Below, one piece after another: positions 16,051 to 23,334 of a DNA stretch of 23,334 nucleotides (positions are counted from its first letter, which is position 1; every line of letters starts with the position of its first letter). The notes beneath the pieces are model-generated. The model did no database searches and was not told the origin of the DNA. It saw only the letters and a list, made by a program, of their open reading frames with translations. Made by a program: the position numbers and the translations under genes. Origin of the DNA: CAYWNA01 sp964459305 (lineage in GTDB: Bacteria > Planctomycetota > Planctomycetia > Pirellulales > Pirellulaceae). The stretch lies in NCBI GenBank assembly GCA_964459305.1, contig CAYWNA010000207.1, positions 1 through 23,334 on the forward strand, in the 5' to 3' direction.

Positions 16051-17424
16051 ATGACACACGTATCGATTGTCCGACTACGAATGCCCGGCATTGTTGTTTT
16101 GGGACTGGCGGCGAGCCTGTGCTGTGGCGGCGAGAGAGCCTTGGTGCCGACTGCTCCGCAGAAGGCCGTGATGTGGCGATACACGTTCCAGGAGCCGGAC
16201 GAGGGTTGGCGTCAGCCGGATTTCGATGATTCCGGGTGGGAGCAGGGACTTGCAGGATTCGGCACGGCGAATACGCCCAGAACCACTGTCGGTACGACTT
16301 GGAACACCAATAACGTCTGGCTCCGGACGGAGTTCCAGTACGATGGCAAGCCGTTCGAAAGGGCGGCCGTGAACCTCTATCACGACGAGGATGTAACCGT
16401 TCACGTCAACGGCAAGAAAATCTTGAGACGCGAATGGTACATGCCGCGCTATGAACTGCACGACGTCACGGAACCACTCAAGGCCGCGATGCGCGAGGGC
16501 CGCAATGTGCTGGCCGTCACGTGCCATCAGACCGCGGGCGGTCAGTACATTGATGTCGGCATCGTACTGGATCCGGAGCAGAAGTTGCTGCGCGATGTCG
16601 CGCTGCCTCCGCTGAAACCGCTTTTCGACTATCCGGTCCGTGATACCTCGATCTGTTTGGGCGGCGACGGGAACTACTATCTGAGCGGCACGACGGGCTT
16701 CCCGGCGTGGTGGAAGACCAACGAAGGCATCCGTGTTTGGAGGTCGCCGGACCTGAAGAACTGGGAACCGTTGGGCCTGGTTTGGAAGATCGAACAAGGC
16801 ACCTGGCAGAAGCAGATGCACGGTGATCGCCGGGCGTTTTGGGCGCCGGATATCCATTACCTGAAAGGGACATATTGGATCACGTTCTGCATGAACTTCC
16901 GTGGTACAGGGCTGTTGAAGAGCACCTCCGGCAAGGCCGAAGGTCCGTACGTCGATATTCATCCGCAGGGGCCGATCACCGACAAGATCGATGCCTCGCT
17001 GTTCATGGACGACGACGGCAGCGTCTATTTCGTTTGGCAGAACGGCCTGATTGCGCGCATGAACGACGACATGACGGACTTGGCCGAGAAGCCCCGGCTG
17101 CTCAAACCGTCGAACCACGAGCACGTCGGTTTCGAGGGAGCGTACGTGACGAAGAAGGACGGCAGGTACTACCTGATCTGTGCCGACTTCATCCAGGGCG
17201 ATTATCACTGTATGGTGGCCAGCAGCAGAAACGTCTACGGACCCTACGGTCCTCGATACTTGGCGATTCCTCATGGTGGGCACAACATGTTTTTCACGGA
17301 CAAGGAAGGCAACTGGTGGGCGACATTTTTCGGAAACGATCCCCGCGCCCCGTTCCGCGAACGCCCTGCGATCTTGCCGATTGAACTAGACGATCGGGGC
17401 CTTGTGCGGCCGAAGATACGGTGA
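16051..17424 (+). CDS. Exported GH43-type five-bladed propeller glycosidase with N-terminal galactose-binding-like domain
   Basis: A protein of 457 residues from ATG 16051; this start gives a signal peptide (MPGIVVLGLAASLCCGG), possibly with a lipobox-like Cys pair. ATG 16081 is an alternative. Residues ~35-170 form a jelly-roll of the sugar-binding domain found in beta-galactosidases (WRQPDFDDSGWEQG, LAGFGT, NNVWLRTEF, VHVNGKKI). Residues ~190-457 fit GH43: Asp198 (RDTSIC, base), FWAPDIHYLKGTYWITF, Asp314 (IDASLFMDDDG, pKa modulator) and Glu362 (GFEGAYV, acid) are in the expected order and spacing. Members cleave arabinan, xylan or galactan side chains; the substrate cannot be set from the sequence. 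All three catalytic acids are present, so it is likely active. It has its own promoter region and no close upstream partner. Confidence 0.83.
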   Translation: MTHVSIVRLRMPGIVVLGLAASLCCGGERALVPTAPQKAVMWRYTFQEPDEGWRQPDFDDSGWEQGLAGFGTANTPRTTVGTTWNTNNVWLRTEFQYDGKPFERAAVNLYHDEDVTVHVNGKKILRREWYMPRYELHDVTEPLKAAMREGRNVLAVTCHQTAGGQYIDVGIVLDPEQKLLRDVALPPLKPLFDYPVRDTSICLGGDGNYYLSGTTGFPAWWKTNEGIRVWRSPDLKNWEPLGLVWKIEQGTWQKQMHGDRRAFWAPDIHYLKGTYWITFCMNFRGTGLLKSTSGKAEGPYVDIHPQGPITDKIDASLFMDDDGSVYFVWQNGLIARMNDDMTDLAEKPRLLKPSNHEHVGFEGAYVTKKDGRYYLICADFIQGDYHCMVASSRNVYGPYGPRYLAIPHGGHNMFFTDKEGNWWATFFGNDPRAPFRERPAILPIELDDRGLVRPKIR

Positions 17425-17461
17425 GCCAATACCCTACTTTGAAGTGACGCAAATTGATAAT

Positions 17462-17550
17462 GGGTGGCTGGGGTCGAGCGCAGCGTGCCCCCAGGTGTAC
17501 AGGCTCTGGGGGCTCGTCGCTCGTACCTCGCGGCTCGACCCCAGCCACCC
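17462..17550. repeat. Palindromic repeat between GH43 and M28 genes
   Basis: The arms gggtggctggggtcgagc (17462-17479) and gctcgaccccagccaccc (17533-17550) are a perfect 18-bp inverted repeat. A nested inner stem pairs gcccccag (about 17487-17494) with ctgggggc (about 17515-17522). The form GGGTGGCTGGGGTCGAGCGCAG is, to my knowledge, a frequent intergenic repeat in planctomycetes. It ends 15 bases before the M28 start codon, and could also act as a terminator-like stem for the GH43 transcript, though no T-run follows. Confidence 0.8.
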
Positions 17551-17565
17551 CTCCGCAAAAGCATC

Positions 17566-18543
17566 ATGGCGTGGTGGAATATGATTCGTATGCCGGGCCG
17601 AAGCCATCGGGGGCCTTTGCCCCCGGCGGATGATGAACTTGTGCAACTCGCGACGGAGCTTCGGCTCCACGTGAAACACGTGGCCGAGGAGATTGGCGAG
17701 CGGAATGTGCTCCATCGTCCCCGTGAGTTGAACCAGACGGCGGACTATATCGAAGCCGAGTTTGCCGGGGCTGGATACGAAGTGAAGCGACAGCAGTACG
17801 GCATCTCCGGCACAGACTGTTTCAACCTGGAAGTGGAGATTTCCGGCACAACGCGCCCGGATGAGATCGTCATCATCGGGGCGCATTACGATTCGGTGGT
17901 GGGTTCGCCTGCGGCGAACGACAACGGCAGCGGAGTTGCGGCGATCCTCGGCCTAGCACGCAAGTTCCGCCAACGGACGTGTGGCCGGACGGTTCGATTC
18001 GTGGCCTTCGTCAACGAGGAGGCACCGTACGCCCACACCAAGCAGATGGGCTCCTGGGTCTATGCTCGCCGATGCCGGGAACGCGGCGAGAAGGTTGCGG
18101 CGATGCTGAGCCTGGAGACGATTGGCTATTACACCGACTCGCCCGGCAGCCAGAAGTACCCGCCGCTGGTTGGCCTGCTCTATCCATCCATTGGCAACTT
18201 CGTCGCCTTCGTTGGCAGCACCCGCTATGGCGACTTGGTCCGCCAGGTTGTGGGATCGTTCCGGCAAAACGAGCCATTCCCTTCAGAAGGTGCTGCGCTA
18301 CCCCACGCCATTCGCAGCATTGGCCGTTCCGATCACTGGTCGTTCTGGCAAGAAGGGTATCCGGCGTTGATGGTCACCGACACGGCACCGTTTCGATACC
18401 CCTACTATCACACGCCGGAAGACACGGTGGACAAGGTTGACTTCGAGCGGTTGGCTCGCGTCGTTCGTGGCCTCGATAGTGTTCTCACGGAGTTGGCGGG
18501 CGTCGTCCGGGAACAGCCAAGGAATCGCTCCGATCGACGGTGA
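17566..18543 (+). CDS. M28-family zinc aminopeptidase-like protein
   Basis: A protein of 325 residues. The start ATG 17566 is chosen because everything upstream in the frame is translated palindromic repeat; ATG 17581 is a possible alternative. The metal site of family M28 is readable: His107 (GAHYDSVVG), bridging Asp119 (AANDNGSGVAA), Glu151/Glu152 (FVNEEAPY, catalytic base and ligand), a further acidic residue in LSLETIGYY, and the last His in YYHTPEDT. The PA-like N-terminal part (ELNQTADYIEAEF, GYEVKRQQY) is normal for the group. No signal peptide is visible, so a cytoplasmic place is likely unless the true start was lost to the repeat. It hydrolyses peptides or N-acyl amino acids; the substrate is unknown. 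Confidence 0.85.
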   Translation: MAWWNMIRMPGRSHRGPLPPADDELVQLATELRLHVKHVAEEIGERNVLHRPRELNQTADYIEAEFAGAGYEVKRQQYGISGTDCFNLEVEISGTTRPDEIVIIGAHYDSVVGSPAANDNGSGVAAILGLARKFRQRTCGRTVRFVAFVNEEAPYAHTKQMGSWVYARRCRERGEKVAAMLSLETIGYYTDSPGSQKYPPLVGLLYPSIGNFVAFVGSTRYGDLVRQVVGSFRQNEPFPSEGAALPHAIRSIGRSDHWSFWQEGYPALMVTDTAPFRYPYYHTPEDTVDKVDFERLARVVRGLDSVLTELAGVVREQPRNRSDRR

Positions 18544-18568
18544 TCGCCAAGACCCTTGCTCGCTGCTG

Positions 18569-18889
18569 TCACAGTGGAAGCGAATCCTGTAACGCGAACA
18601 GGCCGAGGATGACATAGGCAAGAAAAACGGCCATGGTAACTACGGCACAAACGCAAACGACCACGAAGACGCCGACCTCCGCACCTTTCCGGCCGTTGAT
18701 GATGTAGCCGACGAACCCGCCAACGATCAGCATGAGCGAACTCCAGCCCGCTCCGACCAGCACAAAACTGTCGCTCACGAACATCGCCAGCAACGCGGAC
18801 AGTACCGCGGTAATGCCGAATAACCCTTTCAAACTGAATTGCGGTCGTCGGGCCACGTTCGCGCTACGGGTTTGTGTGGTTTCGTCCAT
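18569..18889 (-). CDS. Small membrane protein of unknown function
   Basis: A 106-residue protein beginning MDETTQTRSANVARRPQFSLKGLFGITAV. The basic stretch followed by FSLKGLFGI is a common N-terminal pattern of small planctomycete membrane proteins. Three hydrophobic segments are visible (about 23-45, 50-66 and 72-98: LSALLAMFVSDSFVLVGAG, SLMLIVGGFVGYII, VGVFVVVCVCAVVTMAVFL). It lies 31 bases after the stop of the URO-D family gene on the same strand, so it may be the last gene of that operon. I see no good ribosome binding site before ATG 18889. The function is not recognised. Confidence 0.6.
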   Translation of the reverse strand: MDETTQTRSANVARRPQFSLKGLFGITAVLSALLAMFVSDSFVLVGAGWSSLMLIVGGFVGYIINGRKGAEVGVFVVVCVCAVVTMAVFLAYVILGLFALQDSLPL

Positions 18890-18920
18890 GGAGCGGGATA
18901 GCTACATCTGGTTTCGGGGA

Positions 18921-19976
18921 TCAACCGATGTCTGTTCTGTACTTGTTGAATGCCCTCACGGCAGCGAGGACCTTCTCTTTCGGATACTCCGGGCGATGCC
19001 AGCGGACTACAGTACACATGAAGCCGCCGTCGGGCGAATGAAATGCTTCGTACAGTTTGACGGCCTCTTGTTCGATTTCTTCGGGCGTTCCGTTCGGCAG
19101 CGTGTGCTGCATATCGACCGACGCGTTGACACAGATTCTCCCCTTCATCTTCTCCTGAATCAGTTCCAGCCCCGTTGCCATGTAATCCAGGCAGGTGAAA
19201 ACGTCGAGGCCCACTTGTGTGAGGTCATCCAAAATCGGGCCGGAGTTGCCATCGATCAGAATGCCCGTATACATGCCCTGATCGTGGACGAACTTGTAGA
19301 AGTCCGTCAGCGCGGGCTTGAAGTACTTGCGCCAGTCGTCCGGGCTCATCAGCAGACCATGCGTTCCCCCGATGTCTTCGAAAACGGATATCATGTGAGC
19401 GCCAGCCTGTTTGTATTTGACCACCAGGTGCTTGTAGTACTCGGCCACTCGCTCGTAGGTCTCCACGGCCGCGCTCGGATTGCTGGCCATGAGCATCAGA
19501 TAGTCCTGCAGACCGAACAGGAGCTGAGAGGTCAGAAATATGCCGGCGTCGATCTTGGCGCTAACGAAACGGTCGGGGTATTTTTCCCGGATGACTTTTC
19601 CCAGCTTTTCGAAATAGGGATCGAGGTCGTCCGGGTTTGGGAATTCGTATCCATCGAGCGACTCGCGTCCCGCGAGCGGATGCTCCAACAGCGCGTAGGC
19701 CGACTTGTCGTCCAACGGGGTCTTCAGCTTAAGGCCAAACTGATCCTCCTTGAGGATTTCGCCCTCGGGCGTTTTGCCAGTGACGGTGTGAATCCAGGAA
19801 TAGCAGCAGGGCCACAGGCTGTCGAAATCCTCCATCCCAGGGACGAATTCGACTGTATCCGGATCGAGCGTATGGTAGGCATTGTAGACATGGGGAACTT
19901 CGAGCGTCTCCATGGGGAGATAATCCGGTTTGCGGAACTCGATGGCCCTTTTCACGACTTCGATATGGTCAGACAT
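18921..19976 (-). CDS. Uroporphyrinogen decarboxylase-fold (URO-D) family protein
   Basis: A 351-residue cytoplasmic protein with AGGAGA 8 bases before ATG 19976. The pattern of the URO-D barrel is clear: VVKRAIEFRKPDYLPMETL at the N-terminus, KQAGAHMISVFEDIGGTHGLLMSPDDWRKYFKPALTDF in the middle (seen here in parts), DGNSGPILDDLTQVGLDVF, and SVDMQHTLPNGTPEEIEQEAVKL at the end. The N-terminal RPxxxPVWxMRQAGR motif of true HemE is absent, so this is not the haem-pathway enzyme. It belongs to the large group of URO-D-like proteins, some of which are corrinoid methyltransferases; the HxC zinc motif of MtaA is not apparent. Planctomycetes often carry these in sugar loci, role unknown. It is third in a leftward operon, 57 bases after the unrecognised exported protein. 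Confidence 0.82.
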   Translation of the reverse strand: MSDHIEVVKRAIEFRKPDYLPMETLEVPHVYNAYHTLDPDTVEFVPGMEDFDSLWPCCYSWIHTVTGKTPEGEILKEDQFGLKLKTPLDDKSAYALLEHPLAGRESLDGYEFPNPDDLDPYFEKLGKVIREKYPDRFVSAKIDAGIFLTSQLLFGLQDYLMLMASNPSAAVETYERVAEYYKHLVVKYKQAGAHMISVFEDIGGTHGLLMSPDDWRKYFKPALTDFYKFVHDQGMYTGILIDGNSGPILDDLTQVGLDVFTCLDYMATGLELIQEKMKGRICVNASVDMQHTLPNGTPEEIEQEAVKLYEAFHSPDGGFMCTVVRWHRPEYPKEKVLAAVRAFNKYRTDIG

Positions 19977-20033
19977 TTCGCTTTCTCCTGACTGGCATAG
20001 TCTGTGTGGCTTCGCTGTGTCGATTTAACAGTC

Positions 20034-21806
20034 CTACTCGTCCGCCATCTCCGCGAATTCGAGTAGGTTCGTGAGCAGCCTTGGGTAAGTGTCCGCGAAC
20101 ACGGCGTCCGGGCTGACGGCGGCGTAGTGCCGGACGGCGAGGCCTCGGCCCACGCGATTGGCTGTCAGCAACGGGTAGATCCCGTTGATTTTCCCTTGAC
20201 GCGCATACTGGACGCCGTCGTAGGGACAGCTCTCGTGCTCGACCTCGACAAGCACTTCCGCGCCGTTCGGCTTCACCGGGCTAACCAAGTAGCCGTAGGT
20301 ACTCTCGCCCTCGCGGAAGGACGTTTCTTGCCATACTCCCACCTCTCCCAGACCCTCGGTCAACGGGTCTCTCTTGACGACACGCCATCGCGTGGCGAAT
20401 CCTCGCCGTTCGTAATGGTACTCGATGCCGGAAAGCTCTGCGAACTGGAGCGTCAGCACGCCACCATCGCCAGCCTCCTTCTCGCCCTCACGTAGCGGGC
20501 TGGCTTCCGTGTCCAATCGCCAGCCGGGCAGAAACTCCAGCATCAGCGTTCCGCCATCGCGCGCATAGTCGGCCAACAACCCCGGCCACTGCCGCTGCAT
20601 CTTTGCCTGGGAGACGAGCATCAGCGGATACAAGCTGGCGGCTTCCGACGGCTGGAACTCGCCGGCCTGGAAGCGGCGTACCAACTCGACTCGCAGCCAG
20701 GGACAAGCCGCGGGCAGATCGCGCCCCATGCCGCGTTCAGAGTCCAGTAGCGTTCCCAGCAGCGGGCCCTTTTCAAGTTCGCGCTGCCAGCGTCCCAAGT
20801 GCGATTCGGGATCCCCGCGTTTCCGACCCCAGCCTTCATTTCCAGCCTGCCAACGGGTCACTAGCTTGCCCATGGCCTGGTATGCCTCGTGGTCGATCCC
20901 GACGCCGTAGACGCGGACGCCATCGGCATACTCGTGAGCAATCTCCAGCTTCTGCACGGCATCGCGAACGATATGCTCGACGCCGGGGTTCTTTTCGTCC
21001 GGCGTCAGCACTCCCCAGCCCTTTCGGTAGTACCAGAGATAGATTCCGCAGACCACCGGATGCTCACCGGCGAATTGCCGCACCCTTTTCAATTCGTAAC
21101 GCATCACGTCGCCGTACATGTCGAAGTTCTTCGGGTCGTAGCCGGGCAGATAGGCGTACGGGTAGCTCCCGGCACGATAATGAAACACAATCCCGTCGAA
21201 GTATTCGCCGCGAGTCTCGAACAACGTCTCGTCGAAACCCCAATAGACCAGCGGCAGAAAAGCGAGCCGCGGGCAGATAGCTCGCCAACGCCGCGCCATC
21301 TCTCGAAGCATCTCCGGCGTGAACAGCCGCCAGTTGTAGTCGGTATCGTCACACGTGAAGGCAACAAAGTTGGGAAACTCCACACCCAACCGCGCAAAGC
21401 GTTCGGCGGTCGTGTAATAGTATTCACGCTGTTCGTCCACCTGCATACGGGCGATTCCCTCGGTGCCGCTGGGAGGGCTGAGCGTCGCCCAGACCTTCAG
21501 GCCCACTTCGTCGGCAACTCGGAGAGTCCGGCGCAACGACTCAAGCTGTTCCTCGTTCCAGAACCCTCCGACCGGCATTTGGTCCCATGTGTTGAAGCCT
21601 CGCGCCTTGATGGCTTCCAGGAAGGGTCGCAGTTTCTCTGGCTCTTTGCGGAACACATACCCTTGGGTGAATTCAAACTTCGAGACCGTATTGCCCAGGT
21701 GCTCGCGCATCCACGCAAGCCGTTTCGGCCCGCCGATAGGCACCTCTTCCGCGCCAGCCCAGCCGGTCAAGAGCACCGCAGTCAGTAATAGAGCACTCCA
21801 CCTCAT
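20034..21806 (-). CDS. Exported protein of unrecognised family, glycosidase-like barrel with C-terminal domain
   Basis: A 590-residue protein with signal peptide MRWSALLLTAVLLTGWAGA and TAGGAGA before ATG 21806. Residues ~60-330 alternate strands and helices as in a (beta/alpha)8 barrel (RGFNTWDQMPVGGFWNEEQL, VGLKVWATLSPP, FPNFVAFTCDDTDYNW, YFDGIVFHYRAG, VVCGIYLWYYRKGWG in sequence order). The Asp-Asp pair in FTCDDTD recalls the paired catalytic acids of GH84-type glucosaminidases, but I cannot assign the family. Residues ~400-590 look like an alpha/beta domain similar to the amidotransferase-like trimerisation domain of some beta-galactosidases (LADYARDGGTLMLEFLPG), then a beta-rich end. It starts 20 bases after the stop of the PF06439 gene, which indicates one transcript. 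Its role is unknown; I infer a carbohydrate substrate. Confidence 0.75.
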   Translation of the reverse strand: MRWSALLLTAVLLTGWAGAEEVPIGGPKRLAWMREHLGNTVSKFEFTQGYVFRKEPEKLRPFLEAIKARGFNTWDQMPVGGFWNEEQLESLRRTLRVADEVGLKVWATLSPPSGTEGIARMQVDEQREYYYTTAERFARLGVEFPNFVAFTCDDTDYNWRLFTPEMLREMARRWRAICPRLAFLPLVYWGFDETLFETRGEYFDGIVFHYRAGSYPYAYLPGYDPKNFDMYGDVMRYELKRVRQFAGEHPVVCGIYLWYYRKGWGVLTPDEKNPGVEHIVRDAVQKLEIAHEYADGVRVYGVGIDHEAYQAMGKLVTRWQAGNEGWGRKRGDPESHLGRWQRELEKGPLLGTLLDSERGMGRDLPAACPWLRVELVRRFQAGEFQPSEAASLYPLMLVSQAKMQRQWPGLLADYARDGGTLMLEFLPGWRLDTEASPLREGEKEAGDGGVLTLQFAELSGIEYHYERRGFATRWRVVKRDPLTEGLGEVGVWQETSFREGESTYGYLVSPVKPNGAEVLVEVEHESCPYDGVQYARQGKINGIYPLLTANRVGRGLAVRHYAAVSPDAVFADTYPRLLTNLLEFAEMADE

Positions 21807-21826
21807 TCCGGTCTCCTACAACTCAA

Positions 21827-22618
21827 CTACTTGATCCAGATGTTACGAAACTGCACCAAGTCGCCGTGGTGCTGCAGGCCAATCGGGCCTTTGGGCGGCA
21901 AGTCCGGCAGGCGGGCGGCGTCAATGACCTTCTCGCCATTTACGAACACCGTGATGCATTCGCCTTTGAGGGTGATTTCGAAGGCATTCCACTCGCCGAA
22001 CGGGCGGTCGGCGTTCTTGATGGGGATGCACGCCCGGCGCACTTCCTGTGGCATGTTGCGATCGGTGCGGTAGCCATTGATCTCGCCCGAGCCGAGTACC
22101 TGGCTCCAGATGTTGGCCTGGCATTTCATGGTGCCGCGCATCATGACCCCGCTGTCGCCGGCGCCGAGCCGCAGGCGGGTGACTCGTTTGCGCGGGTTAT
22201 CCTCTTCCATCAGAAAATCGCCGTTAAAGAGCACGATTGGGTGCGGCTTCATCTCCGGTTTGGCCGGCAGCCGCCATTCGACGTACAGTACGAAGTCGCC
22301 GAATTCGCCCGTCGTCCACAGCGACGGGTCCTGCCCTCGCTTGCGTTTGCCGCCGCCGTCGTAATCGATCATACCCTCGCGGGCGACCCAGTGGCCCTCG
22401 TGCCACGGCTTGACGTCCCAACCGGCCAGCGTTTTGCCGTCGAACAGCGGCTGGAAACCTTGCTGTATGAGTTCGTCCGAGCTGCGGTGTCCGGCGACGG
22501 CCGACTCGCCATCGGCGACGGCGAACGGAGTAAGGATCGCCATCAGTAGAACCGAAGCCGCCGCGGCGCCCATCGTGCACAAGGCTGCGAGTCGTTCTTT
22601 CGGTAGACGTTTCTTCAT
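21827..22618 (-). CDS. Exported PF06439 (DUF1080) protein, 3-keto-disaccharide hydrolase-like
   Basis: A 263-residue protein. GGAGGAAC just before ATG 22618 supports the start, and the N-terminus is a signal peptide (LCTMGAAAASVLLMAILTPFAVA). The family mark GFQPLFDGKTLAGWDV is followed by HWVAREGMIDYDG, FGDFVLYVEWRLP, GDSGVMMRGT, GEWNAFEITLKGECITVFVNG and LPPKGPIGLQHHGDLVQFRNIWIK, the full PF06439 concanavalin-like fold. Some members act on 3-keto-glycosides after oxidation of a sugar at C3. It is the first gene of a leftward operon with the unrecognised exported protein and the URO-D family protein. Promoters for the operon should lie in 22619-22800; I see no clear operator. Confidence 0.85.
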   Translation of the reverse strand: MKKRLPKERLAALCTMGAAAASVLLMAILTPFAVADGESAVAGHRSSDELIQQGFQPLFDGKTLAGWDVKPWHEGHWVAREGMIDYDGGGKRKRGQDPSLWTTGEFGDFVLYVEWRLPAKPEMKPHPIVLFNGDFLMEEDNPRKRVTRLRLGAGDSGVMMRGTMKCQANIWSQVLGSGEINGYRTDRNMPQEVRRACIPIKNADRPFGEWNAFEITLKGECITVFVNGEKVIDAARLPDLPPKGPIGLQHHGDLVQFRNIWIK

Positions 22619-23198
22619 TGTTGTTCCTCCGGTTAGGTTGCTTCACCATAGAATCAGAGAAGTCGGGTTAGTGTACTCAAGAAACGGGCCGCGGTTCTTA
22701 CAGCCTCAACAGGAATGGCAACCAAATAACTTTTCGGTGTCGTTTCCATTGTTTCGCCTTCGATCCTAAGCGAATCAGGTTCACGTGTCGAGTCAGAGCT
22801 CATCGGCATCGGTCGTGGCACTGCCGACTGAGACAGTCATTGAACGGGCTGCTTGCGTCGGCGTCATGCGCCGCTCGAATCTTGTCCAAGTCTCTGCGTG
22901 CGGAAACTCAGAGCAACCTCGCCTCAGCCTACCTTTTTCGCCGCGACACTGGAAGTAGGAACCGCCCGGATGTACCGATGCGCCGTCTGTTTCACCCACA
23001 CGCTGAGGACGTACCTGCCATCACCTTGGACGTGCGGACAGGACTGCGGCACCGCGACCCACGACCGTTGATCCGAGTCGCCGCAGTAGACGCGCTGGCA
23101 CCCGCCGTGGAGTGGACCTGTATCGTTACGCACTTCGGGCGTTGTTGCCACGCGCGAAGACGTCAGGATTGCGCTCTTTTTTCAGTGGACGGCAGCAT
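22619..23198. other. Stretch without a supported gene
   Basis: Short frames exist on both strands (for example 22840-23265 plus and 22924-23151 minus), but none has a family pattern, a signal peptide or a ribosome binding site. The first ~180 bases must contain the promoter of the leftward operon. The rest may be decayed sequence. Confidence 0.5.
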
Positions 23199-23282
23199 GT
23201 GCAAGTCGACGGCACCAACGTCACGAAGCAGGGCATCGAACGGTTGCAGCAGTCGCTCCCGGTGACGTCAATCACGCCTTGA
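23199..23282 (+). pseudogene. Tail of a leucine-rich-repeat protein
   Basis: The last 27 codons read VQVDGTNVTKQGIERLQQ SLPVTSITP and a stop. The pattern GTxVTxxGIExLQxxLP is the usual C-terminal unit of planctomycete leucine-rich-repeat proteins. The codons before it in the same frame (LRSFFSGRQH) do not continue the repeat, and no start or ribosome binding site is present, so this is probably a remnant left by deletion. Confidence 0.45.
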
Positions 23283-23334
23283 TGAGCGATGCGTAGTGCT
23301 CGCTGGTGTCGAAGATGCCGCCGCTTCGAGCGTA

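Noticed and set aside
16075..17283. Minus-strand frame of 402 residues opposite the GH43 gene
   Set aside because: Shadow frame; the plus strand carries all three GH43 catalytic acids.
17464..17565. Upstream extension of the M28 frame
   Set aside because: It is translated palindromic repeat with no family similarity.
22924..23151. Minus-strand frame of 75 residues with RYVLSVWVKQTAHRYIRAVP
   Set aside because: It has a slightly protein-like look but no ribosome binding site and no recognised family, and the opposite strand is equally open. Too weak to call.
23272..23334. Minus-strand C-terminal frame at the right edge (GGIFDTSEHYASLIKA then stop)
   Set aside because: It reads plausibly as the end of a gene entering from the right, but 20 residues are too few to name or support it.

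Overview
The window looks like accessory sequence from a heterotrophic Planctomycetota-type (PVC group) bacterium, probably a metagenome assembly because it contains a run of N (12521-12619). The reasons are a high-GC genome rich in large exported proteins of families common in planctomycetes (FAD_oxidored with a Tat leader, right-handed beta-helix, PQQ-type propeller carrying an inserted methyltransferase-like domain, BNR/sialidase fold, PF06439/DUF1080, URO-D-like), a small FSLKGL-type membrane protein, and several families of dispersed palindromic repeats lying against gene ends. No rRNA, tRNA, CRISPR array or transposase gene was recognised.

Layout. 1-288: C-terminal end of an enzyme, apparently frameshifted. 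308-4355 (+): a tight pair, FAD-dependent oxidoreductase and beta-helix protein. 4561-9552 (-): an exported PQQ-propeller/methyltransferase-like giant and, upstream of it, an alpha/beta hydrolase, separated by a 124-bp palindromic repeat. Another palindromic repeat (9544-9650) lies in the divergent promoter region, followed by a BNR/sialidase-fold protein at 9752-11680 (+). 11894-12520 (-): C-terminal part of a glycosidase-like protein, cut by the assembly gap. 12673-15719 is a decayed segment: a hybrid sensor kinase, an MMPL/RND transporter and a flavin amine oxidase each appear to keep pieces of their ends while the middle is missing; one short intact response regulator lies among them. 16051-17424 (+): GH43-type glycosidase; then a palindromic repeat and an M28 peptidase (17566-18543, +). 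18569-22618 (-): a probable operon transcribed leftward, PF06439 protein, then an unrecognised exported barrel-like protein, then a URO-D family protein, then a small membrane protein. 22619-23334 holds no gene I can support except a leucine-rich-repeat tail.

How the parts may work together (inference): most intact genes encode exported carbohydrate-active or sugar-modifying proteins (GH43, BNR fold, beta-helix, esterase-like hydrolase, PF06439, FAD oxidoreductase), so the region probably serves breakdown of complex glycans at the cell surface or in the periplasm. The most unusual signals are (1) a palindromic repeat that has become in-frame coding sequence between two domains of the PQQ protein, (2) a run of three neighbouring genes with internal deletions, and (3) an unrecognised exported protein with an Asp-Asp motif, encoded next to the PF06439 gene.
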